From contig CAVTRI010000002.1 of assembly GCA_963737075.1 (NCBI GenBank), forward strand, positions 372,001 to 436,000: a DNA stretch of 64,000 bases, given 5' to 3'. Made by a program: the position numbers and the translations under genes. Positions within the stretch are counted from its first letter, which is position 1; the number at the start of each line of letters is the position of its first letter. The DNA is from CAVTRI01 sp963737075. Lineage in GTDB: Bacteria; Actinomycetota; Acidimicrobiia; Acidimicrobiales; Palsa-688. Of this stretch, positions 52,646 through 61,435 are shown in pieces. Below the pieces are notes generated by a model, which saw only the letters and a program-made list of their open reading frames with translations, was not told the DNA's origin and made no database searches.

Positions 52646-53106
52646 GCTGCGCCTGCTGTTCGCGTTTGCCAGCTCGGTCCGTGCGGTTCGAGGCGGATGA
52701 TCCGCGCGGTGTCGCTATCGCCGCGCTCGATCGTGACGTGGAGGCAGTCGGGACCGAGGAGGGGGGCGGCGCGTTCGCCCCATTCGACGACCGCGCAGGC
52801 CCCGTCTTCGAGCAACTCCGGCAGTCCGAGGTCGACGATCTCTTCCGGCCGCTCGAGCCGGTACACGTCGACGTGCAGCAGGTCGAAGTTTTTGTTGGTC
52901 CGGTATGGCCGCACCAGGGTGAAGGTCGGACTGGTGACCGCTTCCTCCACCCCCAGCGCGGCGGCCAGCGCCTGGGTGAACGCCGTCTTGCCTGCGCCGA
53001 GCTCTCCGGTCAACAGCACCACATCCCCCGCCCTCAGGAAGGGCGCCAGCCGCTGCGCCACCGAGGCCGTGGCCGCGAGGTCGTCGCAGACGCAGGTGAG
53101 CGTCAT
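52642..53106 (-). CDS. tsaE: tRNA threonylcarbamoyladenosine biosynthesis protein TsaE
   Basis: 154 residues: Walker A LTGELGAGKTAFTQAL, SPTFTLVRPY, LLHVDVYRL, VVEWGER. It is the ATPase that resets the TsaB-TsaD complex. The frame reads further upstream, but ATG 53106 is where homology starts and overlaps the udg stop by 4 bases. Clear operon with tsaB, rimI and tsaD. Confidence 0.95.
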   Translation of the reverse strand: MTLTCVCDDLAATASVAQRLAPFLRAGDVVLLTGELGAGKTAFTQALAAALGVEEAVTSPTFTLVRPYRTNKNFDLLHVDVYRLERPEEIVDLGLPELLEDGACAVVEWGERAAPLLGPDCLHVTIERGDSDTARIIRLEPHGPSWQTRTAGAA

Positions 53107-53732
53107 GCGCGTTCCTTTTGGACGCGTGCTGCCGCCGCGTGCAGGGCTTGCTTGGCGCGCACGAAGTCGGCCCGCATCTTGGCCACGACCTCCCCGCCTC
53201 CCCGCAACGCGGCTGCCGGATGGAACGTCGGCACCAGCACGGTGCCTGTCGTCCCGAACGGGTACGTGCGGCCTCGCAGCCTGTTGATGCCGTCGGTCGT
53301 GTCGAGCAGCAGCTTGGTCGAGAAGTTGCCGAGCGTCAGAACGACCTTCGGGTCGATGAGCTCCACCTGCTGCTGCAGGTAGGGCCGGCAAGCCGCGATC
53401 TCATCCGGAAGCGGGTCGCGGTTGCCGGGCGGCCGGCACTTGACGACATTGGCGATGTAAACCGCTGCGCGCGCAAGGCCCGCCTCTTCGAGGAGAAGAC
53501 GATCCAGCAGCTGCCCGGACCGCCCGACAAACGGCCGCCCCTGCACATCCTCGTCGCGTCCGGGGCCCTCGCCGACAACCAGCAGGCCGGCATCGGGTGC
53601 TCCCTCGCCAAACACGACGTTCGTGCGGCCGGCGGAAAGCGGGCACTTCGTGCAGGCGCTCGCCTCGCGAGCCAGTTCGGCGAGACGGACCCGCGGGGGG
53701 ACAGCGGCGGCGAGCCGGGCACGACCGCTCAT
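53103..53732 (-). CDS. Family 4 uracil-DNA glycosylase
   Basis: 209 residues with iron-sulfur cysteines starting Cys27 and Cys30 (ASACTKCPLSAGRTNVVFGEGAPDA) and further ones in NVVKCRPPGNRDP and IAACRPYLQQQ. The uracil pocket motifs are VVGEGPGRDEDVQGRPFVGRSG (GEGPG) and VPTFHPAAALR (HP motif). It removes uracil from DNA. ATG 53732 is chosen, since the frame's earlier part (from 53846) runs into the repeat spacer and has no homology. It leads the tsa operon. Confidence 0.93.
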   Translation of the reverse strand: MSGRARLAAAVPPRVRLAELAREASACTKCPLSAGRTNVVFGEGAPDAGLLVVGEGPGRDEDVQGRPFVGRSGQLLDRLLLEEAGLARAAVYIANVVKCRPPGNRDPLPDEIAACRPYLQQQVELIDPKVVLTLGNFSTKLLLDTTDGINRLRGRTYPFGTTGTVLVPTFHPAAALRGGGEVVAKMRADFVRAKQALHAAAARVQKERA

Positions 53733-54105
53733 GCTACCGAGGTGGTGCCGGTCGACTCCGCCGGGTTGCCGGCTGCGTTTGGCCGCGATCACGGGCGCGT
53801 TTGCTGGCCGCTTGTGCTCAGCTGCTCGCTTGCGTTCCGGAAACACGGGTGCTTCGCTCGCGTTCCGGAAACACGCGTGCCCTCGCTTCGCTCACGTTCC
53901 GAAAACACGGGTCCCTTTTCTTCCGCGGGGCCCTTTTCTTCCGCGGGTCCCGGCGCCCGTTTCCCGGTCCGTCTGTCCACCCGCTCGGTGCACAAAAGGC
54001 CCGAGAACGGTGGCCACGGACCCGTCGTAACAAACGGACCCATGTTTGGCAGGAAGCTGTTTTGCAGGAAGCTGTTTGGAAGGAAGCTGTTGTGCAGGTA
54101 GCGCC
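53733..54105. repeat. Repeat-rich non-coding spacer between udg and the P1 peptidase gene
   Basis: 373 bases, no convincing gene, but three separate repeat sets. A 16-base word GCGTTCCGGAAACACG occurs at 53832-53847 and 53860-53875, with a variant at 53894-53909. An 18-bp tandem pair CCCTTTTCTTCCGCGGG(G/T) fills 53913-53948. A 15-bp unit CAGGAAGCTGTTTTG is repeated three times with changes at 54050-54094. The words CGGTCCGTCTGTCCAC (53965-53980) and CAAACGGACCC (54031-54041) link it to the mdh-icd spacer. Confidence 0.75.
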
Positions 54106-55038
54106 CTATCGGGCGGCCACCGCGTCGCGTATCCCCGCCTCGACCGCCTCGGCAGCCAGCGCACGCACCATCTCGACGTCCGCGTCCACGTCGCCTGAGG
54201 CAGCGACGACCAGACCGTCGCCGTCGTATCCCGTGTGCACCGGCTCCAGCGCACGGGCGAGACCGTCATGTCCGGACTGCGCCACGAGCAGGCACTGCAG
54301 CTTGTTCAACCGGGCGTTCGTCACGACCACCCCGATGGTCGTCGCCTCCAACGGGCCGGAGCGGCCCGGTGCCGAAGCCGTCCCGCGCGAGGCGCCGGCC
54401 CCCGGCGCCCCGAAAGAGCCTTCCAGCGGCGCCCCGACACCGGTGGGCCGCGGCGCCGCTCCCGGCGCAAACCCGCCGGCGGGCCGCACGTCCCCGTAAG
54501 CGTTGGCCACCATCAGCGCGGCCACCACCACGTCGCCGTCGCTGGACAGCCCCGAACCGAGACCGCCTGGCTGCGCCGCCTCTAACCCTCGCACCTTGCT
54601 TACCGTGGCGCCGGTGCCCGCCCCGATCGCGCCCGACGGGATTGGCTCGGGGGTGGCCGACGCACACGCGGCGTACCCTTCGGATGGACCGGGCCGGACC
54701 GCGGGGTCGCCGACCGGGAGGTCGAAGATCACGATGCCGACCACGATGGGCACCACGCCGGCCGGGGTCACCACGCCGATCCCCTGCTCCTCGCACCACC
54801 GCATCGCCCCGTCGCACGCGGCCAACCCGAATGCCGAGCCCCCGGTCAACATGACCGCGTCCACGTGCTCGACCCGCCGGGCCGGGTCCAGCAACGCCCA
54901 CTCGCGGGTGCCCGGGGCGCCGCCACGGATTTCCCCCGAGACAACTGCGTCCGGCGGGAGCAGCACCGCAGTGCACCCGGTACGGGCCACGTCGTCGGTC
55001 CAGTGACCGACCCGAACGCCCTTCACGGACGTGATCAC
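54106..55038 (-). CDS. P1 family (DmpA-type) peptidase
   Basis: 310 residues: VKGVRVGHWTDDVARTGCTAVLLPPDAVVSGEIRGGAPGTREWALL opens the domain; then DAVMLTGGSAFGLAACDGAMRW and the likely self-cleavage region LEATTIGVVVTNARLNK, where a Thr would become the N-terminal nucleophile of the small chain. Family members are L-aminopeptidases/D-esterases or nylon-oligomer hydrolases that cut themselves to mature. A Gly/Ala/Pro-rich loop before the cleavage region is longer than usual. GTG 55038 overlaps the alr stop by 4 bases. Confidence 0.88.
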   Translation of the reverse strand: MITSVKGVRVGHWTDDVARTGCTAVLLPPDAVVSGEIRGGAPGTREWALLDPARRVEHVDAVMLTGGSAFGLAACDGAMRWCEEQGIGVVTPAGVVPIVVGIVIFDLPVGDPAVRPGPSEGYAACASATPEPIPSGAIGAGTGATVSKVRGLEAAQPGGLGSGLSSDGDVVVAALMVANAYGDVRPAGGFAPGAAPRPTGVGAPLEGSFGAPGAGASRGTASAPGRSGPLEATTIGVVVTNARLNKLQCLLVAQSGHDGLARALEPVHTGYDGDGLVVAASGDVDADVEMVRALAAEAVEAGIRDAVAAR

Positions 55039-56210
55039 GGGTGACCGCCCGTGCCCACATACCGGCGTGGAACCCGCCCGCTGATCCCGCACACCACCTC
55101 GTAGGCGATGGTGCCGGATCGCAGCGCCCACTCCCACGCGCTCAGGCACGCGGCGCCCTGCCGGCCGAGCAACACGACTTCGTCCCCCACGAGAACCGTC
55201 GAGCCAGGCCCGCAGTCGACGAGGATCTGGTCCATCGTCACTGTGCCCGCAATCGGCCGTCGTCGCCCGCCCACCAGCACCTCGCCGCCGGTCGCGCCGA
55301 GGCTGCGAGTCACGCCGTCGGCGTAGCCGAGGGGAACGGTCGCGACGATGGATTCCTCCGACAGGGTGTATTGCAGACCGTACGAAACCCGTTCCCCGGC
55401 AGCGACGGTCTTGGTGTACGACACCCGGGCCTTGATCGACAGGGCGGGCCGAAGGCGGTCCGTCGGGGGGATCGGGCGCGCGTCCCGGCTGGGCGCAGCC
55501 GGGGACAGTCCGTACAGGGCGATGCCGCAGCGCACCATGTCGTACCGGGAGGCGGGGTGCCACATGGCGCCTGCCGAGTTCGCGGCGTGCAGCAGCGGCG
55601 GCCGCATACTGGCGGCCGCCAGTTCCCTGAGGACGTCGTCGAACACCGCCAGCTGCCGGGCGGTATAGGGGTCGTCGACCTCGTCGGCGACGGCGAGATG
55701 AGTCCACACGCCGGCGAGCTCGAGGTGCGGCTCGGCAGCGAGCCGGTGAGCGAGCGCCAGAGCGGTCGAAGGCGTGGCCCCTACGCGGTGCATTCCAGTG
55801 TCGACCTTCACGTGCACCGGAAACGGGGCGAGCCCCGCGCTGGCACCAGAGCTTTGCCCCCGCACGGCGACCGCCAGAGCTGCGAGCGCGTCCTCTGTGT
55901 AGATCGTCGGCGTGAGCCCGGCCGCCACGGCGGCAGCCATGGCGTCGACCGGCGGCTCGGACAGCAACAGCACCGGCGCGTCGATGCCCGCTTCGCGCAG
56001 CTCCTGCCCTTCCTCGACGAGCGCTACGGCCAGCCACGAGGCGCCCCCGGCGAGCGCCGCCTGGGCCGTCTGTGGCGCCCCATGCCCATAGCCGCTGGCT
56101 TTGACGACTGCGCAGAGCCGCGCCGGCGCCACCCAGTTCGCGAGCACGGACGCGTTGTGGTGAATGGCGTCCAGGTCGATCACGGCCCACGCCGGCCGGA
56201 GCGCCGTCAC
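55035..56210 (-). CDS. alr: Alanine racemase
   Basis: 391 residues. N-terminal PLP barrel: WAVIDLDAIHHNASVL, PLP Lys37 in AVVKASGYGHG (usual form KADAYGHG), HVKVDTGMHRVG, and the second catalytic Tyr in RVSYGLQYT. It makes D-alanine for peptidoglycan. GTG 56210 overlaps the nnr stop, and the stop overlaps the P1 peptidase start, so all three are coupled. The Lys site variant SG for DA is tolerated in other actinobacteria. Confidence 0.94.
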   Translation of the reverse strand: MTALRPAWAVIDLDAIHHNASVLANWVAPARLCAVVKASGYGHGAPQTAQAALAGGASWLAVALVEEGQELREAGIDAPVLLLSEPPVDAMAAAVAAGLTPTIYTEDALAALAVAVRGQSSGASAGLAPFPVHVKVDTGMHRVGATPSTALALAHRLAAEPHLELAGVWTHLAVADEVDDPYTARQLAVFDDVLRELAAASMRPPLLHAANSAGAMWHPASRYDMVRCGIALYGLSPAAPSRDARPIPPTDRLRPALSIKARVSYTKTVAAGERVSYGLQYTLSEESIVATVPLGYADGVTRSLGATGGEVLVGGRRRPIAGTVTMDQILVDCGPGSTVLVGDEVVLLGRQGAACLSAWEWALRSGTIAYEVVCGISGRVPRRYVGTGGHP

Positions 56211-57608
56211 AGGGCACCCAGCCCGCTGTCGCCTGGCGCGGCACCCAGCCCTCGGAACGCCGACAGCCAGTCGGACACCAAATCCGGCAAATCCGACGCG
56301 ATCAGCCCCTCTGCCCGACCCGACGACGCCGCCCGGCCGTGGATGTGAGCCGCGAGCGCGGCGGCTTCGAACGCCGGAACACCTCGGGCCAGCATGGCTC
56401 CGACCACCCCGGACAGCACGTCCCCGGTGCCCGCGGTAGCCAGGCGCGGCGACCCTGCGGTCGCGAGAAGGACACGCCCATCCGGTGAAGCCACCACGGT
56501 CGTGGCCCCCTTGAGCAGCACGATGGCTCCGGTCGCCGTGGCCACGGACCGGACCGCCTCGAGCCGGTCGTCACCGGGCGGAGCGCCGGTAAGGCGGGCA
56601 AATTCGCCCGAATGCGGAGTGATGACCGTCGCCTCGCGCCTGGTAGACAACGCGGACCCCAGCTCCTGCACCCCCGAAAAGGCGTTTATCCCGTCGGCGT
56701 CGAGCACCACCGGGACCGGCGCCTTCGAGACCACGCCGGCCACAGCGCCGGGCGGTTGCGCCCCGAGGCCGGGCCCGATCACCAGTGCGCGCACGCGTTC
56801 CACCGAGGACAATGCCTGCGAATCCCACCCCTGTGACGGCAGCGCGAAGCCGACAATCTCCCCGGGCGGCAAGCCGAGTCCACCAAGGTCGGCGCCAGGG
56901 ATGCCAAGCCGCACATAGCCGGCGCCGGCACGGAGCGCCGCGCGGCTGACGAGCCACGGGGCGCCGGTCATGCCGGGCGAGCCCGCCACCACGCCTACGG
57001 CGGACTGCCATTTGTGAGCCTCCAGCGGCCGGGGTGGGAGCACTGAGACGTCACGATCCTCCACCAACCAGCAGCGCGCCGACGACGTTGCCAGCCCGCC
57101 GAGCCCGATGTCGGCGATGCTGACGAGCCCGGCCGACTCCCGGCCGGCACCCAGGAGGAGGCCCGGTTTGAGGGCCGCAAACGTGACCGTGCGAACCGCA
57201 CCGAGCGCAGAACCGAGCCCGGTCGTCCCCGAGAGCCCGGATGGGATGTCCACCGCGAGGACCGGCGCGCGAGGTGGGACGGTCGGTGGCTCGTACGAGC
57301 GCGCGAGGCCCGTACCGTAGGCGGCGTCGATCACGAGATTCTGCAGGCCCCGAGACCACGCCGATCGACGGCGGAACGATGTCGACACGGGTGCCTCGCG
57401 CGGACAACCGCAACGCCGCCGCCCGACCGTCCGCGCCGTTGTTTCCCTTGCCCGCGATGACCACGACCCGCTTGCCGTACCCGCCCCCCATGAGGGAGAG
57501 CGCGGCGCGCGCCACTGCGGCGCCCGCTCGTCCCACCAGCACGTCGACCGGGTCTGGCGCGGCGGCGTCGACGGCCGCCATCTCCGAGGGGCTCAGGACC
57601 GGGATCAC
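56207..57608 (-). CDS. nnr: Bifunctional NAD(P)H-hydrate repair enzyme, with an apparent +1 frameshift
   Basis: Two frames join to one Nnr protein. The first (from GTG 57608) encodes the epimerase part: IPVLSPSEMAAVDAAAPDPVDVLVGRAG and VVVIAGKGNNGADGRAAALRL. The second continues with LQNLVIDAAYGTGL, AVDIPSGLSGTTG, then the ADP-dependent dehydratase (KWQSAVGVVAGSPGMTGAP, VIGPGLG, DADGINAF, ITPHSGEFARL, LATAGTGDVLSGVVGAML). The jump fits one extra G in the GGGG run at 57351-57348; the span (1402 bases) is 3n+1, and a corrected protein would have about 466 residues. It repairs damaged NAD(P)HX. It overlaps acpS and alr by 4 bases. Confidence 0.88.
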
Positions 57609-57982
57609 GACAGCGCGAGCACGACCGCGGAAGCCATAAGAGCGGTGTGGGTGAGCGACACCTGCCACGAGCCGACACCGGCCGCGGCGGCCAACGACGC
57701 CGCCCTTCCCGTGACATCGAGCGAGGGTCGACCGCCCGGCGCCCCGATGACGGCCACGTCGGCCCAATCGAACGCGCCGAGCCCGACGCCGAGCGCCTTC
57801 ATCGCCGCCTCCTTGGCCGCAAACCGAGCGGCCAGCGACGGCACCGGATTCCGCAGCGCCGACGCGTCGGCTTGTTCCCCGGCGCTGAAGAGCCGCGCCT
57901 GCAGGGCGGGACGCCGCGAAAGGATGGCCGCGAACCGGTCCAGGTCCACCGAGTCGATCCCCACGCCAACGACGGTGCTCAC
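57605..57982 (-). CDS. acpS: Holo-[acyl-carrier-protein] synthase
   Basis: 125 residues: VGVGIDSVDLDRFAAIL with the metal-binding Asp, RFAAKEAAMKALGVGLG with the catalytic Glu/Lys, and SWQVSLTHTALMASAVVLAL. It puts the phosphopantetheine arm from CoA onto acyl carrier protein. GTG 57982 overlaps the glmS-like stop, and the stop overlaps nnr, each by 4 bases. A GTG at 57997 in frame would overlap more and adds five residues. Confidence 0.92.
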   Translation of the reverse strand: MSTVVGVGIDSVDLDRFAAILSRRPALQARLFSAGEQADASALRNPVPSLAARFAAKEAAMKALGVGLGAFDWADVAVIGAPGGRPSLDVTGRAASLAAAAGVGSWQVSLTHTALMASAVVLALS

Positions 57983-60900
57983 TGGTTGGCGCGCCACCGT
58001 TCCGCCAGCACGTACACCGGGTCGGTGAGCAGGTCGACGATCGGCACCTCGCCCAGCCGCGCCTGATCGAAATGCGGCTCCGTTTCCGTCACCGCGTCTG
58101 AGAGCGCCGAAAGCCGCCCCCGGTACCCAGCCAGCACCGCGGCGGCGTCGGCCGGGTCGAGGAAGTCCACAAACCGCACGTGCAGAAGCGTCATCCCGGT
58201 CACATGCGCCCCCTTGACCTCCGGAACCAACACGACCGTTCGGCCGTCGCTGGCACCCCGCACCACAGTCGTCTCCCGTTCGTCGACGGCGCGGTGCTTG
58301 GAGCCACGCAGGCGGGGATCCGATGTGGTACGGCTGCGAAGCTGGCGACCGACGCCCCCCTGGTCCACCACTGCGATCGTCGGCACCACGGACCCCTCCC
58401 CTTCGATGCGGTACCGGGTGTAGCCGAGCACCTCCTCGACGGCCGGATCGAGGGCGGCCAGGGTTCGCAACGCCCGGTAACCGAGCAGGTCGGGCGTGGC
58501 GCCGGCGGCCAGGGTCGACGCCACCAAGCGCACACCGAGCAGCGCGTCTTCGCTGCGCGAGATGCCAACGGTGACGGTCTTGGCCTGGTGCTTGATGGCG
58601 TCGACCGGCCGGGTCAGTTCGTCGATCGCCGCCCCGAGCGCATCCAGCAGGTCGGTGATGAGGGTGCTGGGCGCACCCACCTTGCCCGACTCGAGCTCGT
58701 ACGCCTCGACCGGCAGGGTGCCAGTTGCGTAGCGCAGGAGCGACACCACCCTGATGGCGGTGGCCGCCTCAAGGTGCCCGTTGTAGCTGCCGTCCCGCAC
58801 GCCGTGGAGGAACGGCTGCGTGACGCGGGTCAACGTTGGGGCCACGCGGTCGAGCACGATACGGCCGCCGGTTTCCGCTGCTTCAGCTTCGATGGCGACG
58901 CGCGCTTCGCGCAGCGGTCGGCTCTGCCCGTCGATCGACAGCGCCGCCTCATAACCGAACAGGTGGCCCGCCATGGCTGACAACACGAACGCCAACTCCG
59001 GTTCCACCGCTGGCACCTCGATCACTTCCAGGGCGTCGCGGAAGCGGGCGGCCTCCCCGTGCGCGGCGATCACCACGGGGGCAGCCTTGTGCGCCCGGTA
59101 GATCGTCACCTCCTTGGCGACGTCGGCGGCGTTCGGGCCTGACAGTCCGGCCGCGCAGACCAAAATGAGCGGCTCGGACGAGAGATCGATGTGCTTTTTG
59201 TCTTCGGTTGCGTCACAGGCGATCGCCTTGTAGCACAGCTCTGACAGCTTGATCCGTATCTCCTGGGCCGCCACCCGGTCGGGCCCACTGCCGACGACGG
59301 CCCAGTAACGACGAGGCGGTGCCAAGCGGCTGGCAACCCTGGCGATTCCCTCCCTCTCCGCAACCACCGCTTCCATGGCCGCCGGCAACAATCGAAGCGC
59401 TCCAACCAAACGGTCGGTGGTCCCAGCGTCAGCGGCTCCTGCAGCGTCCGCAAGCCCGATCGCCAGCAGCCACCCTGCGGCCACTTGGGCGTAGAACGCC
59501 TTCGTCGACGCCACGCTCATCTCCACGTCCCGACCGTCCGAGGTGTAGAGCACGCCGCCGACCTTGGCCACCAGGTCGCTGTTGCGGCGGTTGACGATCC
59601 CGACGGTGTAGGCACCCCGAGCCCGCACCAGGTCTACGGTGCGATTGGTGTCGGTCGTGGTACCGGACTGGCTCACAGCGACAACGAGGGTGTCGCTCAT
59701 GTCATCGGTGAGCCCGAACCCGGACAGCTCGGTGGCAGGCAGCGCCAGCACTGTGCAGGCGGGCAGCAGCCGGCCAACAGCGGCCGCCACCGCCTGCCCG
59801 GCCACGGCGGCGGTCCCCTGCCCGACGACCAGCACCTTCCGGACGGCGCCGGACGCCAGCCCTTCCCGCAGGTCACGCGCGAGCACGTCGTCGCCAAGCC
59901 GGACGTTGGCGCGTCCGCCGTCACCGCTGACGATGTGACCTCGCAAGGTCTTCTGGAAGGAGCGTGGGGATTCGGAGATCTCCTTGAGGAGAAAATGGGG
60001 AAAGCCGCGCCGGTCGATGTCCCTAGTGGTGATCTCGGCGGTGACGACGTTGTGCTGGTCGACGGCGATGGGGGCGCCGTCGTAACGGGCCAGCACGATC
60101 CCTTCGAGGGTGCCGGCACCTGACCGGTCGAGGCGCGCCGTCTGGCCCTGAGTGGCCTCGCCGTCCATGCGGATGTAGCAGTCAGTCTCCTCAACCACGC
60201 CGTAGGGCTCGCTGGCCACGACAAAGGCGTCCTCGGCAAGGCCGATGTACAGCGACTGGCCGGAACCTTTCAACGCCAGGTGGATCTGGTCGGGGCGCAC
60301 CGCGCTCGATACGCCGATCGCCACGGATCCGTCAAAGCGGGTCACCGTCGAGCGGAACGCCTCATCGACGTCGTGGCCACCGGCCAAGCGCCGGGAGACC
60401 AGGGTCGGAATGAGCTTGGCATCGGTGGTCAGCTCGGCGGGCAGGCGCACATTCTCAGAGAGCCGAAGCTCCGCGTGGTTGTCGATGTCGCCGTTGAGCA
60501 CCCCGGTTACGTAGGGCGTACCGCCACGGTCGAGCTCGTCGGAGTTGAGGGGATGGGCGTTCGCCTCGGAGATCAATCCCACGCTGGCCCAGCGGGTGTG
60601 GGCGAGCACGGTGCACGTTGCATCCGGAGACGCCAAGGCGGCGCCGAGGAGAGCGTCGGCCCGGATAGCGGCCCGCAGCGCGGCGACGTTGTCACCCAGC
60701 TCTCCGATCTCGGCAGCCGCCTTGTACACGAAGCTGAGGCACCCGTCGCTGACCCTGACGGACCGCGAGGTGAACAACGGGTCCTCCGACCGCCGGGCCA
60801 TGTCCGCGGCGTCCACGTCGAGGCCGTGCCCACAGACGAGCACGCCGAGGCCGGCCGAGTCCCGGCCCCGGACCTCCAGACGATCGATCGCCGCCAACGC

Positions 60901-61386
60901 AACCTGGATCGCCCACAGGCTGTCCCAGCCGGCGACCCGGCCGTCGAAGCCTGGAGGGGCCAGCTCGTTGACGGCCCGGGCCATGCCGAGACGGTCCCGC
61001 TCGATCGCCCACAGCACGTCTTTCAGCCGGACGAGAGCGGCGTTGAGCGACTCAGGAGTCTGCTCGTGGCCTTCCGCGCTTGCCGCGTCCGCAAGGCTCA
61101 GCAGGCCGGCGTCGAGATCCCGGTCCAACGAGGCCACCCACGCGTCAGCCGGCGCGATGGCGGAAGCCAGCTGGTCAATCGCGCCCGGGGTGCCGAGCAA
61201 GCACGCGAGCCCCGGGGTGCCGCGGAGCTGGCGGTTCACCGACTCCAGGCGCTCAGCGGCCGCGACCAGCGACGCTACTTCCCGTCCGAGCTGACCGGTT
61301 GCTTCTTGCACGCTGGCGAGGATCGTGACCAGATCGGGAGCAGGCCGCGTAGACGGCCGACTGAGGACGGCCACGATTCCGCACAT
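57979..61386 (-). CDS. Enlarged GlmS-like glucosamine-6-phosphate synthase (1135 residues)
   Basis: Normal GlmS has about 610 residues. This protein keeps the GlmS order: nucleophile Cys2 (MCGIVAVLS), RGRDSAG (174-180), HTRWAS (263-268), NGDIDNH (298-304), HFLLKEISESPRSFQKTLRG (about 464-483), SIS1 with SQSGTTTDTNR (about 572) and VASTKAF, SIS2 (about 690-820), and the C-terminal loop KHQAKTVTVG with Lys936 in the place of the GlmS ring-opening lysine. Three additions stand out: about 155 helical residues between strand 1 and RGRDSAG, about 80 residues between SIS2 and the C-loop, and about 195 residues after the C-loop. It lies between glmM and acpS, where glmS is expected. Start ATG 61386. 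Whether it makes glucosamine-6-phosphate is untested. Confidence 0.85.
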   Translation of the reverse strand: MCGIVAVLSRPSTRPAPDLVTILASVQEATGQLGREVASLVAAAERLESVNRQLRGTPGLACLLGTPGAIDQLASAIAPADAWVASLDRDLDAGLLSLADAASAEGHEQTPESLNAALVRLKDVLWAIERDRLGMARAVNELAPPGFDGRVAGWDSLWAIQVALAAIDRLEVRGRDSAGLGVLVCGHGLDVDAADMARRSEDPLFTSRSVRVSDGCLSFVYKAAAEIGELGDNVAALRAAIRADALLGAALASPDATCTVLAHTRWASVGLISEANAHPLNSDELDRGGTPYVTGVLNGDIDNHAELRLSENVRLPAELTTDAKLIPTLVSRRLAGGHDVDEAFRSTVTRFDGSVAIGVSSAVRPDQIHLALKGSGQSLYIGLAEDAFVVASEPYGVVEETDCYIRMDGEATQGQTARLDRSGAGTLEGIVLARYDGAPIAVDQHNVVTAEITTRDIDRRGFPHFLLKEISESPRSFQKTLRGHIVSGDGGRANVRLGDDVLARDLREGLASGAVRKVLVVGQGTAAVAGQAVAAAVGRLLPACTVLALPATELSGFGLTDDMSDTLVVAVSQSGTTTDTNRTVDLVRARGAYTVGIVNRRNSDLVAKVGGVLYTSDGRDVEMSVASTKAFYAQVAAGWLLAIGLADAAGAADAGTTDRLVGALRLLPAAMEAVVAEREGIARVASRLAPPRRYWAVVGSGPDRVAAQEIRIKLSELCYKAIACDATEDKKHIDLSSEPLILVCAAGLSGPNAADVAKEVTIYRAHKAAPVVIAAHGEAARFRDALEVIEVPAVEPELAFVLSAMAGHLFGYEAALSIDGQSRPLREARVAIEAEAAETGGRIVLDRVAPTLTRVTQPFLHGVRDGSYNGHLEAATAIRVVSLLRYATGTLPVEAYELESGKVGAPSTLITDLLDALGAAIDELTRPVDAIKHQAKTVTVGISRSEDALLGVRLVASTLAAGATPDLLGYRALRTLAALDPAVEEVLGYTRYRIEGEGSVVPTIAVVDQGGVGRQLRSRTTSDPRLRGSKHRAVDERETTVVRGASDGRTVVLVPEVKGAHVTGMTLLHVRFVDFLDPADAAAVLAGYRGRLSALSDAVTETEPHFDQARLGEVPIVDLLTDPVYVLAERWRANQ

Positions 61387-61435
61387 GGCCGCCAAGGGTA
61401 CCGGGCCGTCTTTCGCCCCACGGCACACTGGGGCC

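Noticed and set aside
53832..53909. Possible CRISPR array
   Set aside because: Only three short words with uneven spacings of 12-18 bases between them, no 28-36-bp repeats, no cas genes.
53789..54043. Minus-strand frames in the udg-peptidase spacer
   Set aside because: They translate tandem repeats (EEKGP and FPERER-type units) and have no domain; repeat DNA is the better explanation.
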